A stretch of DNA of 64,000 nucleotides from an uncultured Roseobacter sp. (lineage in GTDB: Bacteria > Pseudomonadota > Alphaproteobacteria > Rhodobacterales > Rhodobacteraceae), in contig NZ_CANLNE010000001.1 of the NCBI RefSeq assembly GCF_947492555.1, forward strand, positions 806,001 to 870,000, given 5' to 3'. Position numbers and translations under genes: made by a program. The notes beneath the pieces were generated by a model. The model was not told the DNA's origin. It saw nothing but the letters and a program-made list of their open reading frames with translations, and did not search any database. Position 1 is the stretch's first letter. Each line of letters starts with the position of its first letter. Positions 18,595-27,728 of the stretch are shown piece after piece.

Positions 18595-18882
18595 ATGCGT
18601 TTCCTTCTTCTGACATCCGCGCTGGTCCTGTCGGCCTGTGCCCCCGCGCCGGAACCTGTCACCGGTTCCCTGCCCTTCTTCGGCGACGGTTACCGGTTCA
18701 AGGGCGATATCTGCCGCCGCGTAGGCGAGGATGATTTCACCAACCAGTTTCTCGACGACGCTGCCGATCTCGTGGGCTGTCCCGAGGACGCGGAGAACCT
18801 TGGCGTGTTCGTGATCGACACCGGGGCTGTCGAAGTGGCCCGGCGGGATGGCTACGTGCTTTATTCCGTACCTGTGCGCTGA
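18595..18882 (+). CDS. Small hypothetical lipoprotein
   Basis: A 95-residue protein with a lipoprotein signal: MRFLLLTSALVLSAC, lipobox LSAC with Cys15, followed by a Pro-rich spacer. The mature part (about 80 residues) has two more cysteines (ICRR and VGCP) that could form a disulfide, and ends with a beta hairpin (DGYVLYSVPVR). The ATG at 18595 is preferred to one 12 codons upstream because it begins a normal signal and follows GGAGG. It lies 76 bases after the Crp/Fnr gene. No domain recognised. Confidence 0.75.
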   Translation: MRFLLLTSALVLSACAPAPEPVTGSLPFFGDGYRFKGDICRRVGEDDFTNQFLDDAADLVGCPEDAENLGVFVIDTGAVEVARRDGYVLYSVPVR

Positions 18883-19002
18883 CTACAGCAGCACCGCTCA
18901 ACGCCTTGCGCAAAGGCCATGCACGGCTGTAACGCCACGTCCGCCACCTTGACCTCAGCGGGAGAAATGGGCCACATTGGTTGATCGTTTGGAGAGCCCG
19001 TT

Positions 19003-20127
19003 ATGAATACCCCCGCCATCACCGGTACCGGTGTTTTCACCCCGTCTGAGGTCATCACGAATGCGGAACTGGTTGCCGCCTTCAACGCCTATGTCGATCT
19101 CTTCAACGCTGAGAACGCCGATGAGATCGCAGCAGGCACAGTGGCGGCAAAGGAGTATTCCTCCGAGGATTTCATCTTCAAAGCCTCCGGTATTCAGCAG
19201 CGCTATGTGATCGACAAAACGGGCGTTCTCGACCCGAAGGTCATGCATCCGCTGCTCCGCCAGCGCAGCGACGATGAACCCTCGCTGATGGCCGAGATGG
19301 GCGTGAAGGCCGCACAGAACGCTCTGGCACAGGCCGGGAAATCGGCAAAAGATGTGGACCTCGTTATCTGTGCCGCCTCCAATATGGAACGCGCCTACCC
19401 CGCTGTCGCCATCGAAATCCAGCAGCAGCTTGGGATCAGCGGGTTTGCCTTTGACATGAACGTCGCCTGCTCATCGGCCACCTTCGGCATTCAGGCGGCG
19501 GCGGACATGGTGCGATCCGGCAGCATTGGCGGCGCGCTGGTCATCAATCCGGAGATTTGTTCAGCTCATCTGGAATGGCGCGACCGGGATTGCCATTTCA
19601 TTTTCGGCGATGTGGCAACCGCAACATTGATCGAAACAGCCCAGGCCGCCACCGGCCCCTATTTCGAGATCAAATCCACCCGCTGTGCCACGGAATTCTC
19701 GAACAACATCCGCAACAACAACGGGTATCTGAGGCGGTCACGCCCCGCCGGGATGGTTGACCGTCGCGACATGCAGTTCATGCAAAACGGCCGCAAGGTC
19801 TTCAAGGAAGTGCTGCCGATGGTCAGCGATCACATCGCCGCGCATATGGCCGACGGGGGTGTGCAGGCCGCCGACCTGAAGCGCCTTTGGCTGCATCAGG
19901 CCAACAAGACCATGAATGATTTCATCGGCAAGAAAGTCCTTGGCCGTACGCCGGAGCCGTCGGAGCAGCCCAACATCCTGCAGGACTATGCCAATACCTC
20001 CTCCGCCGGGTCGATCATCGCCTTTTCCAAATACTCCGGTGATCTGGAAGACGGGGACAGGGGGTTGATCTGTTCTTTCGGCGCGGGATATTCCGTGGGG
20101 TCCGTTCTGGTTGAACGCCACGCTTAG
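19003..20127 (+). CDS. Beta-ketoacyl-ACP synthase III-type enzyme (FabH-like)
   Basis: A 374-residue thiolase-fold condensing enzyme. The KAS III triad is complete: Cys156 in NVACSSATFG, His298 in LWLHQANKTM and Asn331 in NTSSAGS. It is longer than housekeeping FabH (about 320), with an insert near residues 25-90, and belongs with the second FabH-like group common in Rhodobacteraceae, whose acyl substrate is not settled. It condenses an acyl-CoA starter with malonyl-ACP or performs a related acyl transfer in the cytoplasm. No fatty-acid operon surrounds it. Start at 19003 follows a GGAG site. Confidence 0.88.
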   Translation: MNTPAITGTGVFTPSEVITNAELVAAFNAYVDLFNAENADEIAAGTVAAKEYSSEDFIFKASGIQQRYVIDKTGVLDPKVMHPLLRQRSDDEPSLMAEMGVKAAQNALAQAGKSAKDVDLVICAASNMERAYPAVAIEIQQQLGISGFAFDMNVACSSATFGIQAAADMVRSGSIGGALVINPEICSAHLEWRDRDCHFIFGDVATATLIETAQAATGPYFEIKSTRCATEFSNNIRNNNGYLRRSRPAGMVDRRDMQFMQNGRKVFKEVLPMVSDHIAAHMADGGVQAADLKRLWLHQANKTMNDFIGKKVLGRTPEPSEQPNILQDYANTSSAGSIIAFSKYSGDLEDGDRGLICSFGAGYSVGSVLVERHA

Positions 20128-20136
20128 ACGCGTGTT

Positions 20137-20601
20137 TTAGGCGGCGCCGTGATCGTTTTCCAGATGCAACTTCATGTCGATCAGCACCTGTTGCAGTAAT
20201 CCGGTTTCGCGCAACAACCGTTTGGCTTCGTTCACGGTGATCTTTCCGTCTTCCATGGATTGCTGATACTCGCCCATTAACATGGCAAAACGTTGGCTGA
20301 GCGCGATTACATCCGCATTCACACCCCCCGGTCGTTCCGCGTTCGGGCGACGCTCATCGTATTGCAAAGAGGTGCCGGACAGCTCAGCCAATGCACCCGT
20401 GACATGCGGATACTTGGCCGCCTGTTCCAACAGGGCCACGGATTCGATTGGCATAAACCGGTCAGCATGCTCATCATGGTCGGAATAATACCGCCCCAAC
20501 GTGGCCTTTGATTTGCCCGTCAATTTGCAAGCCTGTTCAACGCCCACGTCTTTTACCAGCGCTTCTGTGTGTTTTTTCAGATACCTGCCAATCGCCGTCA
20601 T
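20137..20601 (-). CDS. Helix-turn-helix protein resembling phage CII-type regulators
   Basis: A 154-residue protein with a likely helix-turn-helix near residues 20-42 (VEQACKLTGKSKATLGRYYSD), then a helical region (MPIESVALLEQAAKYPHVTGALAEL) and a C-terminal helical tail (DGKITVNEAKRLLRETGLLQQVL). This layout recalls regulatory proteins of phage origin, but no other phage gene is nearby. The ATG at 20601 is chosen because GAAGGAC lies before it; a GTG five codons upstream is possible. It is convergent with the KAS III gene, ten bases apart. Function is unknown. Confidence 0.7.
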   Translation of the reverse strand: MTAIGRYLKKHTEALVKDVGVEQACKLTGKSKATLGRYYSDHDEHADRFMPIESVALLEQAAKYPHVTGALAELSGTSLQYDERRPNAERPGGVNADVIALSQRFAMLMGEYQQSMEDGKITVNEAKRLLRETGLLQQVLIDMKLHLENDHGAA

Positions 20602-20886
20602 AATCGTCCTTCTCACTCAAAACGTGCCGCTTTTCCTTCAAGGGGGAAAACCGTCTTGGCTTTTCCATTAATCGGATGTCAGGGAAATGTCATTTATAAA
20701 AGCACTCCCATTGTTCGGGAGTCTAGTGAGTGGCCGGCAGTCCCAGCGCCGGTTTCGGTTAGGAGCCCTGTTGCGTTCTGCCGATTTTGGGACCGGCAGG
20801 TTGGCGTCCGCGTCAACAGTCACGCAAGGGCTCTGACAATGGGTGTACCGCTTGCGGCGCGTTTCCGCGCGTCCTATCAAACAGCC

Positions 20887-21468
20887 ATGGCCAAGCTTTA
20901 TTTCCATTATTCGACCATGAACGCGGGCAAATCGACCGTACTCCTGCAAGCCGCGCACAACTACCGCGAACGCGGCATGGTGCCCTATCTTCTGACCGCC
21001 CAGTTCGACAATCGCGCCGGAGACGGACGGATCGCCTCGCGCATCGGGATTGGGGAAGAGGCGGACACCTTCGGTACAAATGACGATCTGTTTGCACGCA
21101 TCGCCGAACGCCAAACAAAGGAGCCAATCGCCTGCGTTTTCGTGGACGAAGCGCAGTTCCTGACGGAGACACAGGTCTGGCAGTTGGCACGGGCGGTCGA
21201 TGATCTGAACGTACCCATAATGTGTTTTGGTCTAAGGGTGGATTTCCGCGGGCAACTCTTTCCCGGCTCCGCCACGCTGTTGGCGCTGGCTGATGAGATG
21301 CGGGAGGTGCGTACCATCTGCCATTGCGGTAAGAAGGCCACGATGGTTGTGCGCCAAGACAGCGAAGGGCGGGCGCTCTTGGATGGTGCGCAGGTTCAGA
21401 TCGGCGGCAATGAAACCTATGTCTCGCTCTGCCGCAGGCATTGGCGCGAAGCTGTGGGCGACCGCTGA
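20887..21468 (+). CDS. tdk: Thymidine kinase (type II)
   Basis: A 193-residue TK1-type kinase that phosphorylates thymidine for salvage. The P-loop NAGKST is at residues 12-17, the catalytic region FVDEAQFL follows, and the zinc lasso Cys residues are present (CHCGKK and the late SLCRRH). The ATG at 20887 (MAKLYFHYSTMNAGKST) is the family start; the open frame continues upstream without similarity. No strong ribosome site is visible. It is convergent with the hydroxyacid dehydrogenase gene four bases away. Confidence 0.93.
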   Translation: MAKLYFHYSTMNAGKSTVLLQAAHNYRERGMVPYLLTAQFDNRAGDGRIASRIGIGEEADTFGTNDDLFARIAERQTKEPIACVFVDEAQFLTETQVWQLARAVDDLNVPIMCFGLRVDFRGQLFPGSATLLALADEMREVRTICHCGKKATMVVRQDSEGRALLDGAQVQIGGNETYVSLCRRHWREAVGDR

Positions 21469-21472
21469 GCCG

Positions 21473-22426
21473 TCACACCAGATTTGGCGGCGTCTCCCCG
21501 GCAAAGAACGCCTCGAGGTTTGCCACCGTCATCAGCCCCATATCCTCGCGGACTTCCAGCGCCGCCGTGCCGATATGCGGCAGCAACACCACGTTCTCCA
21601 TGCGCTTCAACGCATCGGGCACTGCAGGCTCGAATTCGTAGACATCCAGTCCGGCGCCGCCAATCTGCCCGTCCTCAAGTGCCCGGATCAGGGCGCTTTC
21701 CTCGACCACATTGCCACGCGCGATGTTGATCAGATGCGCGTGGCTTTGCATGGCCTCCAGCACCTCAGCATTGATCAGGTGATGGGTTTCATCGCCACCG
21801 GGCACCGCAATCACCAGCACGTCAACAGAAGCGGCCAGGGCCAGCAGGCATTCTTTCGGCTGGGCCGGAAAGTCCAGATCCTTGGGGGAACGGCTGTGAT
21901 AGGCCACCCGCATGCCAAACCCGAAATGACAGCGCCGGGCAATCGCCTGCCCGATGCGGCCCATGCCGACGATCCCCACGGTCTTGCCACCCAGATGCAT
22001 GCCCAGAAGCTGTGTCGGGTGCCACCCTTCCCAATGCCCCGCACGCACCATACGCTCGCCTTCCCCGGCGCGGCGCGCGCTCATCAGCATCAGCGTCATT
22101 GCCGTGTCGGCGGTTGCATCGGTCACCGCGCCGGGCGTGTTTGTCACAGTGATCCCGGCCGCTTTGGCGGCAGCGACGTCGATGTGATTATATCCAACCC
22201 CAAAGTTCGCCAGAATCCGGCAGCGCCAGCTGTCCTCAGCCTTGAAAATCTCCTCCGAGAAGAGATCCCCCAGCGTGGGGATGACCGCATCATATTTGCT
22301 CAGCGCCGTGCGCATTTCCTCCACCGTCAGGGGTGAAGTCATCGGGCGGACCGTGACGTCGAAAAGCGCCTCAGCCGCGGCTCGCACCTTTTCCGGCAGG
22401 GGCCGTGTCATCCATAGTTTAGTCAA
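21473..22426 (-). CDS. D-2-hydroxyacid dehydrogenase (glyoxylate/hydroxypyruvate reductase type)
   Basis: A 317-residue NAD(P)-dependent dehydrogenase. The Rossmann motif GMGRIGQAIARR is near residues 155-166, the substrate Arg lies in NIARGNVV, the Glu is in LDVYEFEP and the catalytic His in LLPHIGTAAL. The family reduces glyoxylate, hydroxypyruvate or related 2-oxoacids; the wording of the Rossmann and C-terminal segments fits the GyaR/GRHPR subgroup. Its ATG overlaps the stop of csaA by four bases, so it is the last gene of a proC-csaA-dehydrogenase operon. With glyA in the same genome region it could serve glyoxylate/serine turnover, which is inference. Confidence 0.9.
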   Translation of the reverse strand: MTKLWMTRPLPEKVRAAAEALFDVTVRPMTSPLTVEEMRTALSKYDAVIPTLGDLFSEEIFKAEDSWRCRILANFGVGYNHIDVAAAKAAGITVTNTPGAVTDATADTAMTLMLMSARRAGEGERMVRAGHWEGWHPTQLLGMHLGGKTVGIVGMGRIGQAIARRCHFGFGMRVAYHSRSPKDLDFPAQPKECLLALAASVDVLVIAVPGGDETHHLINAEVLEAMQSHAHLINIARGNVVEESALIRALEDGQIGGAGLDVYEFEPAVPDALKRMENVVLLPHIGTAALEVREDMGLMTVANLEAFFAGETPPNLV

Positions 22427-22761
22427 TGCATCCGCCCTCCCTGCGGCACCTCGATATCCGGCGTGATCAGCACGATCTCTCCGGTCTCATCGGGCAGCCC
22501 CAGCACCAGCACCTCGGACATGAAGGGGCCAATCTGGCGGGGTGGGAAATTCACAACGGCCAGCACCTGCTTGCCCACCAGCGCTTCGGGCTCGTAATGC
22601 GCGGTGACCTGTGCCGAGGTTTTGCGCTCCCCGATCTCATCGCCAAAATCGATCCACATCTTGATGGCCGGTTTACGCGCTTCAGGAAAGACTTCGGCCC
22701 GCAGCACCGTGCCACAGCGGATATCGACCTTCAGAAAATCGTCGAAACTGATGTTATCCAT
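22423..22761 (-). CDS. csaA: tRNA-binding protein CsaA
   Basis: A 112-residue single OB-fold protein of the CsaA/EMAP-II-like tRNA-binding family. The characteristic start FLKVDIRCGTVLRAEVFPEARKPA and the later VNFPPRQIGPFMSEVLVLG are clear. CsaA dimers bind tRNA and have been proposed to be secretion-associated chaperones. It overlaps proC by eight bases upstream and the dehydrogenase by four bases downstream, so translation of the three genes is coupled. Length is typical. Confidence 0.92.
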   Translation of the reverse strand: MDNISFDDFLKVDIRCGTVLRAEVFPEARKPAIKMWIDFGDEIGERKTSAQVTAHYEPEALVGKQVLAVVNFPPRQIGPFMSEVLVLGLPDETGEIVLITPDIEVPQGGRMH

Positions 22762-23569
22762 TGGCCAACTCCCGTGATCTGTCTGTGGCCGCCTTCACCG
22801 CGCGGCTGAGCAAAGCAGGAAAGCCATTTGCCTCATCCATAAGGACCTCAAGCGCCGCTTGGGTGGTCCCATTGGGCGAAGTCACGTTGATGCGCAACTG
22901 GCTTGGGTCTTCCTCCGCGTCGCGCGCCAGCGCTCCGGCCCCTGCCACCGTGGCCTTGGCAAGCTGCAGGGAAAGATCGGCTGACAAACCCTGCTCCACC
23001 CCGGCGGCGGCCATGGTTTCGATCATATGAAACACGTAAGCCGGCCCCGACCCGCTGACCCCGGTGACCGCGTCAATCTGCGCCTCCGTCGACAGCCGGA
23101 CCACCTCACCAACCGCCTTGAGCAAGGTTTCCGCTTCGTCCAGCGCACCGGCGCTGGCGTGGGCATTGCCAACAATGGCGGTGATTCCCTGCGAGATCGC
23201 GGCAGGCGTGTTCGGCATGGCCCGGATGATCGGCGTCCGGTCCCCGAGTATCTCTTCGAAGCGTGCGATGGTTATTCCGGCCGCCACGCTGACAAAAACC
23301 GTGTCGCCATTGCCCATGGCCGCCAGCGTGGGCAACGCATCGGTCATCATCTGGGGTTTGACGGCCACCAGCACAATTGCCGGTGCCTCGGGCAGGTCCT
23401 CGTTCAGGTGCACCCCCGTGGTGCGAAGCCAGTCGGACGGTTGCGGATCAACAACCCAGACAGCGGTGGGCAGCAGCCCCTTTGCCAGCCATCCGGCCAG
23501 CATTGCCGACCCCATCTTGCCGCAGCCCAGCAGAACCAGCCCGTGGCGCGCGATGCGACTGTCTTGCAT
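22754..23569 (-). CDS. proC: Pyrroline-5-carboxylate reductase
   Basis: A 271-residue NAD(P)H enzyme for the last step of proline synthesis. The N-terminal Rossmann motif is LLGCGKMGSAMLAGWL, with RAMPNTPA near residue 116 and the C-terminal family signature SGSGPAYVFHMIE followed by VTSPNGTTQAALEVL. All look intact. It is the first gene of a three-gene operon with csaA and the hydroxyacid dehydrogenase. The YbjN gene lies 40 bases upstream on the same strand and may be part of the same transcript. Confidence 0.95.
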   Translation of the reverse strand: MQDSRIARHGLVLLGCGKMGSAMLAGWLAKGLLPTAVWVVDPQPSDWLRTTGVHLNEDLPEAPAIVLVAVKPQMMTDALPTLAAMGNGDTVFVSVAAGITIARFEEILGDRTPIIRAMPNTPAAISQGITAIVGNAHASAGALDEAETLLKAVGEVVRLSTEAQIDAVTGVSGSGPAYVFHMIETMAAAGVEQGLSADLSLQLAKATVAGAGALARDAEEDPSQLRINVTSPNGTTQAALEVLMDEANGFPALLSRAVKAATDRSRELANG

Positions 23570-23608
23570 GAGAATGCCCCCGAAACGATTGATCTCAGGG
23601 GCGTAGGT

Positions 23609-24109
23609 TTACGCGCGACCGTAAGCCTCTGCAATGGCGACCTGCAGCGCCTGTGTCGGGGTCTGGTTGCCCCAGGCCATCAGCTGCATCGCGGGGTAGT
23701 AGCGCTCTGCACTCATGACGGCCGCGCCGATCATCGTGTCGATCTGATCCGCGCTGGCCACATGGCCTCCGGCCAGGACAAGGCCGTAGCGATAGACCAT
23801 CAGCTTTTGCTCTTCCCAATAGGTGAAGGCCCCGGCCCAGCATTGATCGTTCACGTGGTTCAAAAGCTCATAGAGTTCGGGCAGCTTTTCCTTGGGCGGG
23901 TCCATGTCAAAGGTGCAGATCATGCGCAGCGTTTCGTCAAAGGCGGACCATGCCAGCGTCAGCGAGTAGGTGCGCCATTGACCTTCCACGGCCATCGCGA
24001 TCTGTTCGTCTGAAATACGGTCGAAATCCCACTCGTGGTGGGCTGCAAGATGCTCAACGATGTCGATGGGGTGAATGTCGTCTTCCAGAAACTGCTCGGA
24101 CAGGGCCAT
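23609..24109 (-). CDS. YbjN-domain protein
   Basis: A 166-residue protein of the YbjN family (type III secretion chaperone-like fold). The recognisable core is WDFDRISDEQIAMAVEGQWRTYSLTLAW followed by FDMDPPKEKLPELYELLNHVNDQCW. YbjN-like proteins are widespread in alphaproteobacteria; a regulatory or chaperone role is suspected but not shown. It lies upstream of proC, 40 bases away on the same strand, behind a regulatory-looking 294-base gap. Confidence 0.85.
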   Translation of the reverse strand: MALSEQFLEDDIHPIDIVEHLAAHHEWDFDRISDEQIAMAVEGQWRTYSLTLAWSAFDETLRMICTFDMDPPKEKLPELYELLNHVNDQCWAGAFTYWEEQKLMVYRYGLVLAGGHVASADQIDTMIGAAVMSAERYYPAMQLMAWGNQTPTQALQVAIAEAYGRA

Positions 24110-24403
24110 GGTGCCACCTCTTTTTATCGCGCTAGCGCTAAGGGCCCAGGAGGGCCCCCAACACTAGGTGCCTGCTCTACAGACCGGGGCGAGCCCCCGT
24201 GTCCATACCAGATATGGTGCGGTGTGAACTGCGCTCTGGCAACCCCTATTCTTGTGGGTAACCGCAATAAGTTGTGGATGAGTGGGGATACGTCGCAAAA
24301 TGTCACCAATCGTAACCATTGGTGATCGCGATTAACCGGATGTTAATAAAAAACGGGCGCGCAACAGCCGTCGCGCACCCGAAAAATCAGAGAAAACGAG
24401 GTA
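24110..24403. promoter_or_regulatory. Gene-free gap with DnaA-like boxes, a CtrA-like site and an inverted repeat
   Basis: This 294-base stretch, AT-richer at its right half, holds GCGCTAGCGC and GGGCCC palindromes (about 24128-24156), two sequences one base off the TGTGGATAA DnaA box (24253-24261 and 24273-24281), an inverted repeat TCACCAAT/ATTGGTGA (24303-24325), and a perfect TTAA-N7-TTAA at 24332-24346 matching the CtrA core. It then runs into the ubiK terminator. It must also carry the YbjN promoter. The motifs are visible; any role is inference. Confidence 0.45.
24341..24381 (-). terminator. Terminator of ubiK (minus strand)
   Basis: On the minus strand CGGGTGCGCG pairs with CGCGCCCG (24354-24381) around a ten-base loop and is followed by TTTTTTATT. 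It lies just beyond the ubiK stop codon. Confidence 0.8.
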
Positions 24404-24646
24404 TCAGTCTTTCGACTCAAGCGCGTCCAGCCGCGCCTTGAGCGCTTCGTTCTCTTCCCGCGCCTTTTGCGCCATGGTCCGGACCGCATCGAATTCTTCA
24501 CGGGTGACGAAATCACGATCGGCCAGCCATCGGTCCATCATGCCTTTCATCGCGGTCTCGGCTTCGTCGCGCGCGCCCTGGGCCACGCCCATCGCGTTGG
24601 TCATCAGTTGCGAGATATCGTCGAAAATCTTGTTGCGCGTTTGCAT
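24404..24646 (-). CDS. ubiK: Ubiquinone biosynthesis accessory factor UbiK (BMFP family)
   Basis: An 80-residue helical, coiled-coil protein of the BMFP/DUF526 family, now known as UbiK, which binds UbiJ and lipids and assists aerobic ubiquinone synthesis. The pattern [24 protein letters not shown] followed by [29 protein letters not shown] is typical. The ATG at 24646 is decided by a GGAGG ribosome site immediately upstream. It is divergent from lgt with about 94 bases between the starts. Confidence 0.9.
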   Translation of the reverse strand: MQTRNKIFDDISQLMTNAMGVAQGARDEAETAMKGMMDRWLADRDFVTREEFDAVRTMAQKAREENEALKARLDALESKD

Positions 24647-24740
24647 CTGTCGCCTCCGGCTGTTCACAAAGAGTATATGGTGCCAAAGAGGGCGACCTGC
24701 AAGGTTGACTTCCCCTGCCCGCCCAAGGAAAGGATGCGCC

Positions 24741-25625
24741 ATGCCTGCGATGCTACCTTTCCCCGACATCTCGCCCGAGATCTTTTCGATCTCCGTTTTC
24801 GGCTTCGAATTCGCGCTGCGCTGGTACGCGCTGGCCTATATCGTTGGTATCCTGCTCGGCTGGCAGCTGGTGGTGCGCGCCGTGCAGACACCGCGCCTGT
24901 GGCGCAATGAAACGCCGGTCATGTCCAAGGCGCAAATCGAGGATTTGCTTACCTGGGTGATCATTGGCGTTATCCTCGGCGGGCGGCTCGGCTACGTCGC
25001 ATTCTACCAGCCCGCCTACTATCTGCAGCACCCCACTGAAATCCTCGCCGTCTGGCAGGGCGGCATGGCGTTTCACGGCGGGCTGCTAGGAGTTATCGTC
25101 GCGGGGCTCATCTACACATGGCGGCACGACATTGCGCGGCTTAGCGCTGCGGACATCATGGCCCTGGGGGTGCCGCCGGGTCTTTTGCTCGGGCGCCTAG
25201 CGAATTTCATCAACGCCGAACTCTGGGGCCGACCGACCGACCTGCCCTGGGGCGTGGCCTTTCCAACCGAAGCGGCGCAAAACTGCCCCGATGTCATCGG
25301 CATTTGCGCGCGACACCCGTCACAGCTCTACGAAGCGGGGCTTGAGGGCCTGCTGCTGGGTGCGGTCCTCATCTGGCTGGTCTGGCGGTCCGGTGCGTTG
25401 AAAACCCCGGGCCTTGTGGCAGGTGTCTTTTTCGCGGGCTATGGTCTGGCCCGATTTCTGGTCGAATTCGTCCGCCAGCCAGATGCGCAGTTCATCTCAG
25501 AGGGCAATCCGCTGGGGTTGGCCTGGCATATCGGGGGGTGGGGCCTGACGATGGGACAGATCCTGTCGCTGCCCATGATCGCCTTGGGGCTCTGGCTTGC
25601 CGCACGGGCGCGCCGCGCCGCATGA
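24741..25625 (+). CDS. lgt: Prolipoprotein diacylglyceryl transferase
   Basis: A 294-residue inner-membrane enzyme that transfers diacylglyceryl from phosphatidylglycerol to the lipobox cysteine of prolipoproteins. Seven membrane segments are apparent, with the conserved FHGGLLGV (substrate His), the Lgt signature [17 protein letters not shown], and [18 protein letters not shown]. The ATG at 24741 follows AAGGAAAGG and matches family starts; the open frame reads further upstream through the ubiK region without meaning. Its stop overlaps the methyltransferase start by four bases (ATGA), making it the first gene of a three-gene operon. Confidence 0.95.
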   Translation: MPAMLPFPDISPEIFSISVFGFEFALRWYALAYIVGILLGWQLVVRAVQTPRLWRNETPVMSKAQIEDLLTWVIIGVILGGRLGYVAFYQPAYYLQHPTEILAVWQGGMAFHGGLLGVIVAGLIYTWRHDIARLSAADIMALGVPPGLLLGRLANFINAELWGRPTDLPWGVAFPTEAAQNCPDVIGICARHPSQLYEAGLEGLLLGAVLIWLVWRSGALKTPGLVAGVFFAGYGLARFLVEFVRQPDAQFISEGNPLGLAWHIGGWGLTMGQILSLPMIALGLWLAARARRAA

Positions 25626-26680
25626 GCCTGCGCGATCTGATCCGCGCACGCGTTGCGCAAAACGGGCCGATCTCGCTGGCCGATTACATGGCCGAATGCC
25701 TGCTGCACCCTGCGCATGGATACTACACGACGCGCGTCCCCTTTGGAAAAGCAGGCGATTTCATCACAGCACCCGAGATCAGCCAGATGTTTGGCGAACT
25801 GGTCGGGTTGTGCCTCGCCCAGGCGTGGATGGATCAGGGGGCACCAAAACCGTTCGCCCTGGCAGAGTTGGGCCCGGGGCGTGGTACGTTGATGGCGGAT
25901 GTCCTGCGCGCCACCCGCAGCGTGCCGGGTTTCCACGACGTTGCGACCGTGACACTGGTGGAAGCCTCCTCTCAGCTGGCACAACAACAACGGGAAGTAT
26001 TGGCCGGTTTCGACATCACTCACGTCGCAAGCGCGGACGAGATTGCTGAACAGCCGCTTTTTCTGATTGCCAATGAGTTTTTCGACGCCCTGCCGATCCG
26101 ACAGTTCATCCGGGCCGGTCAGCAGTGGCGTGAAACCCAGATCGGCCTGTCAGGGGAGGATCTGGTGCTGGGACAAGGACCCGCGCTGCCCCAACCGGCC
26201 CTGAAAGAACGCCTGCCAGACACCAAGGACGGTGACGTGGTCGAATATGCCCCGACCGCGGCTCCGATCATGGATGCCATCGGGGGGCGGATCGCCCGCC
26301 ATGGTGGTGCTGGGCTGATCATTGACTACGGTGACTGGCGCAGCCTCGGCGATACCTTTCAGGCGCTCAAGGACCATCAACCGGTGGATCCGCTTGCCGA
26401 TCCGGGCGCTGCCGACCTGACGGCGCACGTGGATTTCGAGGCGCTGGCCACCGCGGCACTCTGTGAGATCACCCGCCTGACCCCCCAGGGCGTTTTCCTG
26501 GAACGGCTGGGCATCACCCAGCGTGCACAATCGCTCGCCACGGGCCTTCGCGGATCAGCGCTTGAAGCGCATATCGCGGCACATCGGCGCTTGACGCACC
26601 CCGATGAAATGGGAAACCTGTTCAAGGTAATGGGTCTGTTTCCAGCCGGGTGCAGTCCGCCACCGGGGTTGGATCAATGA
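25622..26680 (+). CDS. MidA/NDUFAF7-type SAM-dependent methyltransferase
   Basis: A 352-residue methyltransferase of the MidA/NDUFAF7 family. The start ([42 protein letters not shown]) is family-typical and the SAM motif is [16 protein letters not shown], followed by [12 protein letters not shown]. The mitochondrial relative methylates an arginine of the NDUFS2 complex I subunit, so a complex I assembly role is plausible here. It overlaps both lgt and pgeF by four bases, so all three are translated as one unit. This lgt-methyltransferase-pgeF order is common in alphaproteobacteria. Confidence 0.92.
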   Translation: MSLRDLIRARVAQNGPISLADYMAECLLHPAHGYYTTRVPFGKAGDFITAPEISQMFGELVGLCLAQAWMDQGAPKPFALAELGPGRGTLMADVLRATRSVPGFHDVATVTLVEASSQLAQQQREVLAGFDITHVASADEIAEQPLFLIANEFFDALPIRQFIRAGQQWRETQIGLSGEDLVLGQGPALPQPALKERLPDTKDGDVVEYAPTAAPIMDAIGGRIARHGGAGLIIDYGDWRSLGDTFQALKDHQPVDPLADPGAADLTAHVDFEALATAALCEITRLTPQGVFLERLGITQRAQSLATGLRGSALEAHIAAHRRLTHPDEMGNLFKVMGLFPAGCSPPPGLDQ

Positions 26681-27432
26681 CGCTCGAAATATTGACTTCA
26701 GACAGCCTTGCCCCGGTGCATCACGGGTTTTTCACACGGCGCGGCGGTGCCTCCTCCGGCGTTTTTGCCGGGTTGAACTGCGGCCAGGGCAGCTCGGACC
26801 AATCGGAAATCGTCGCCATCAACCGGGCGCGTGTGGCGGATGCGATGGGCGTGGCGCCCGCGCACCTGATCAGCGTGCATCAGGTGCATTCCGCCGAGGC
26901 CGTAACGGTTGACGGCCCGTTCCAAGACAAGCCGCGTGCCGATGCGCTGGTGACGGACAAGCCCGGCCTGGCCCTGTCCGTGCTGACGGCGGATTGCCAG
27001 CCGGTGCTGTTTGCGGATGCAGAGGCCGGGGTCATCGGTGCCGCACATGCTGGATGGCGCGGGGCGTTGGACGGCGTTCTGGAGGCCACTGTGGATGCGA
27101 TGTGCGCCCTCGGCGCAAACCGCGGCGCCATCCATGCGGCCATTGGACCCTCTATTTCACAGCGCGCCTACGAGGTCGGGCCAGAGTTTTTCGAAACCTT
27201 CCTAGCCGAAGACCCCGACAACGCCCGATTTTTCGCCAATGGTCACGGCGACCGGATGCTTTTTGACCTGCCGGGCTTCGGGTTACACCGGCTGCGCATG
27301 GCGGGTGTAGGCGACGCTGAATGGACACGACACTGCACCTACGCCGACCCTGAGCGTTTTTACTCCTATCGCCGCGCGACACATGCAAAGGAAGCCGACT
27401 ACGGTCGCCTCATTGCCGCCATCGCTTTGTGA
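26677..27432 (+). CDS. pgeF: Purine nucleoside phosphorylase-type laccase-domain protein (YfiH/PgeF)
   Basis: A 251-residue YlmD/YfiH-family protein. Zinc ligands and catalytic residues are visible in SVHQVHSAE, LTADCQPVLF and AAHAGWRGALDGV, with the conserved IGPSISQRAYEVGPEF and RRATHAKEADYGRLIA at the end. The family is now described as purine nucleoside phosphorylase/adenosine deaminase and linked to correcting serine misincorporation in peptidoglycan precursors. The ATG at 26677 overlaps the preceding stop (ATGA). It is the last gene of the lgt operon. Confidence 0.92.
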   Translation: MTLEILTSDSLAPVHHGFFTRRGGASSGVFAGLNCGQGSSDQSEIVAINRARVADAMGVAPAHLISVHQVHSAEAVTVDGPFQDKPRADALVTDKPGLALSVLTADCQPVLFADAEAGVIGAAHAGWRGALDGVLEATVDAMCALGANRGAIHAAIGPSISQRAYEVGPEFFETFLAEDPDNARFFANGHGDRMLFDLPGFGLHRLRMAGVGDAEWTRHCTYADPERFYSYRRATHAKEADYGRLIAAIAL

Positions 27433-27728
27433 CAGCATACATATATGGGCGAAACATTGGCAGCTTCTGCCCCATGGATGCCGCATTATCCGTGAACAAT
27501 CTGCCCACAGGGCAAGGATTGACCTCGAATTCAAGCAGTTTGCGTATTGCCTCCACCATAATAGCAAAGGGCTTGGCCAATTGCGGCAAAATCTGCGCAT
27601 TTGGCCGAAATAGGGCAGGAACTTTTTTAAAAAACTTCTGGAATCGCCCTAAAGCGGCCCGAATGAACCGCCACATTCATGGTTAACAAGAGGCAAGAGC
27701 CCGAACCTTAACCGAGCAGGAAACAACC
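27433..27728. other. Gene-free gap after the lgt operon
   Basis: These 296 bases are distinctly AT-richer than the flanking genes (for example an ACTTTTTTAAAAAACTT run near 27621-27637) and hold no convincing gene or terminator. GGTTAA and TTAACC flank the last 35 bases, just before the short ORF, and may be promoter-linked. Confidence 0.4.

Noticed and set aside
24240-24346. Possible chromosomal origin
   Set aside because: Only two imperfect DnaA boxes and no dnaA, parAB, hemE or gidA nearby; kept as a regulatory-gap finding instead.
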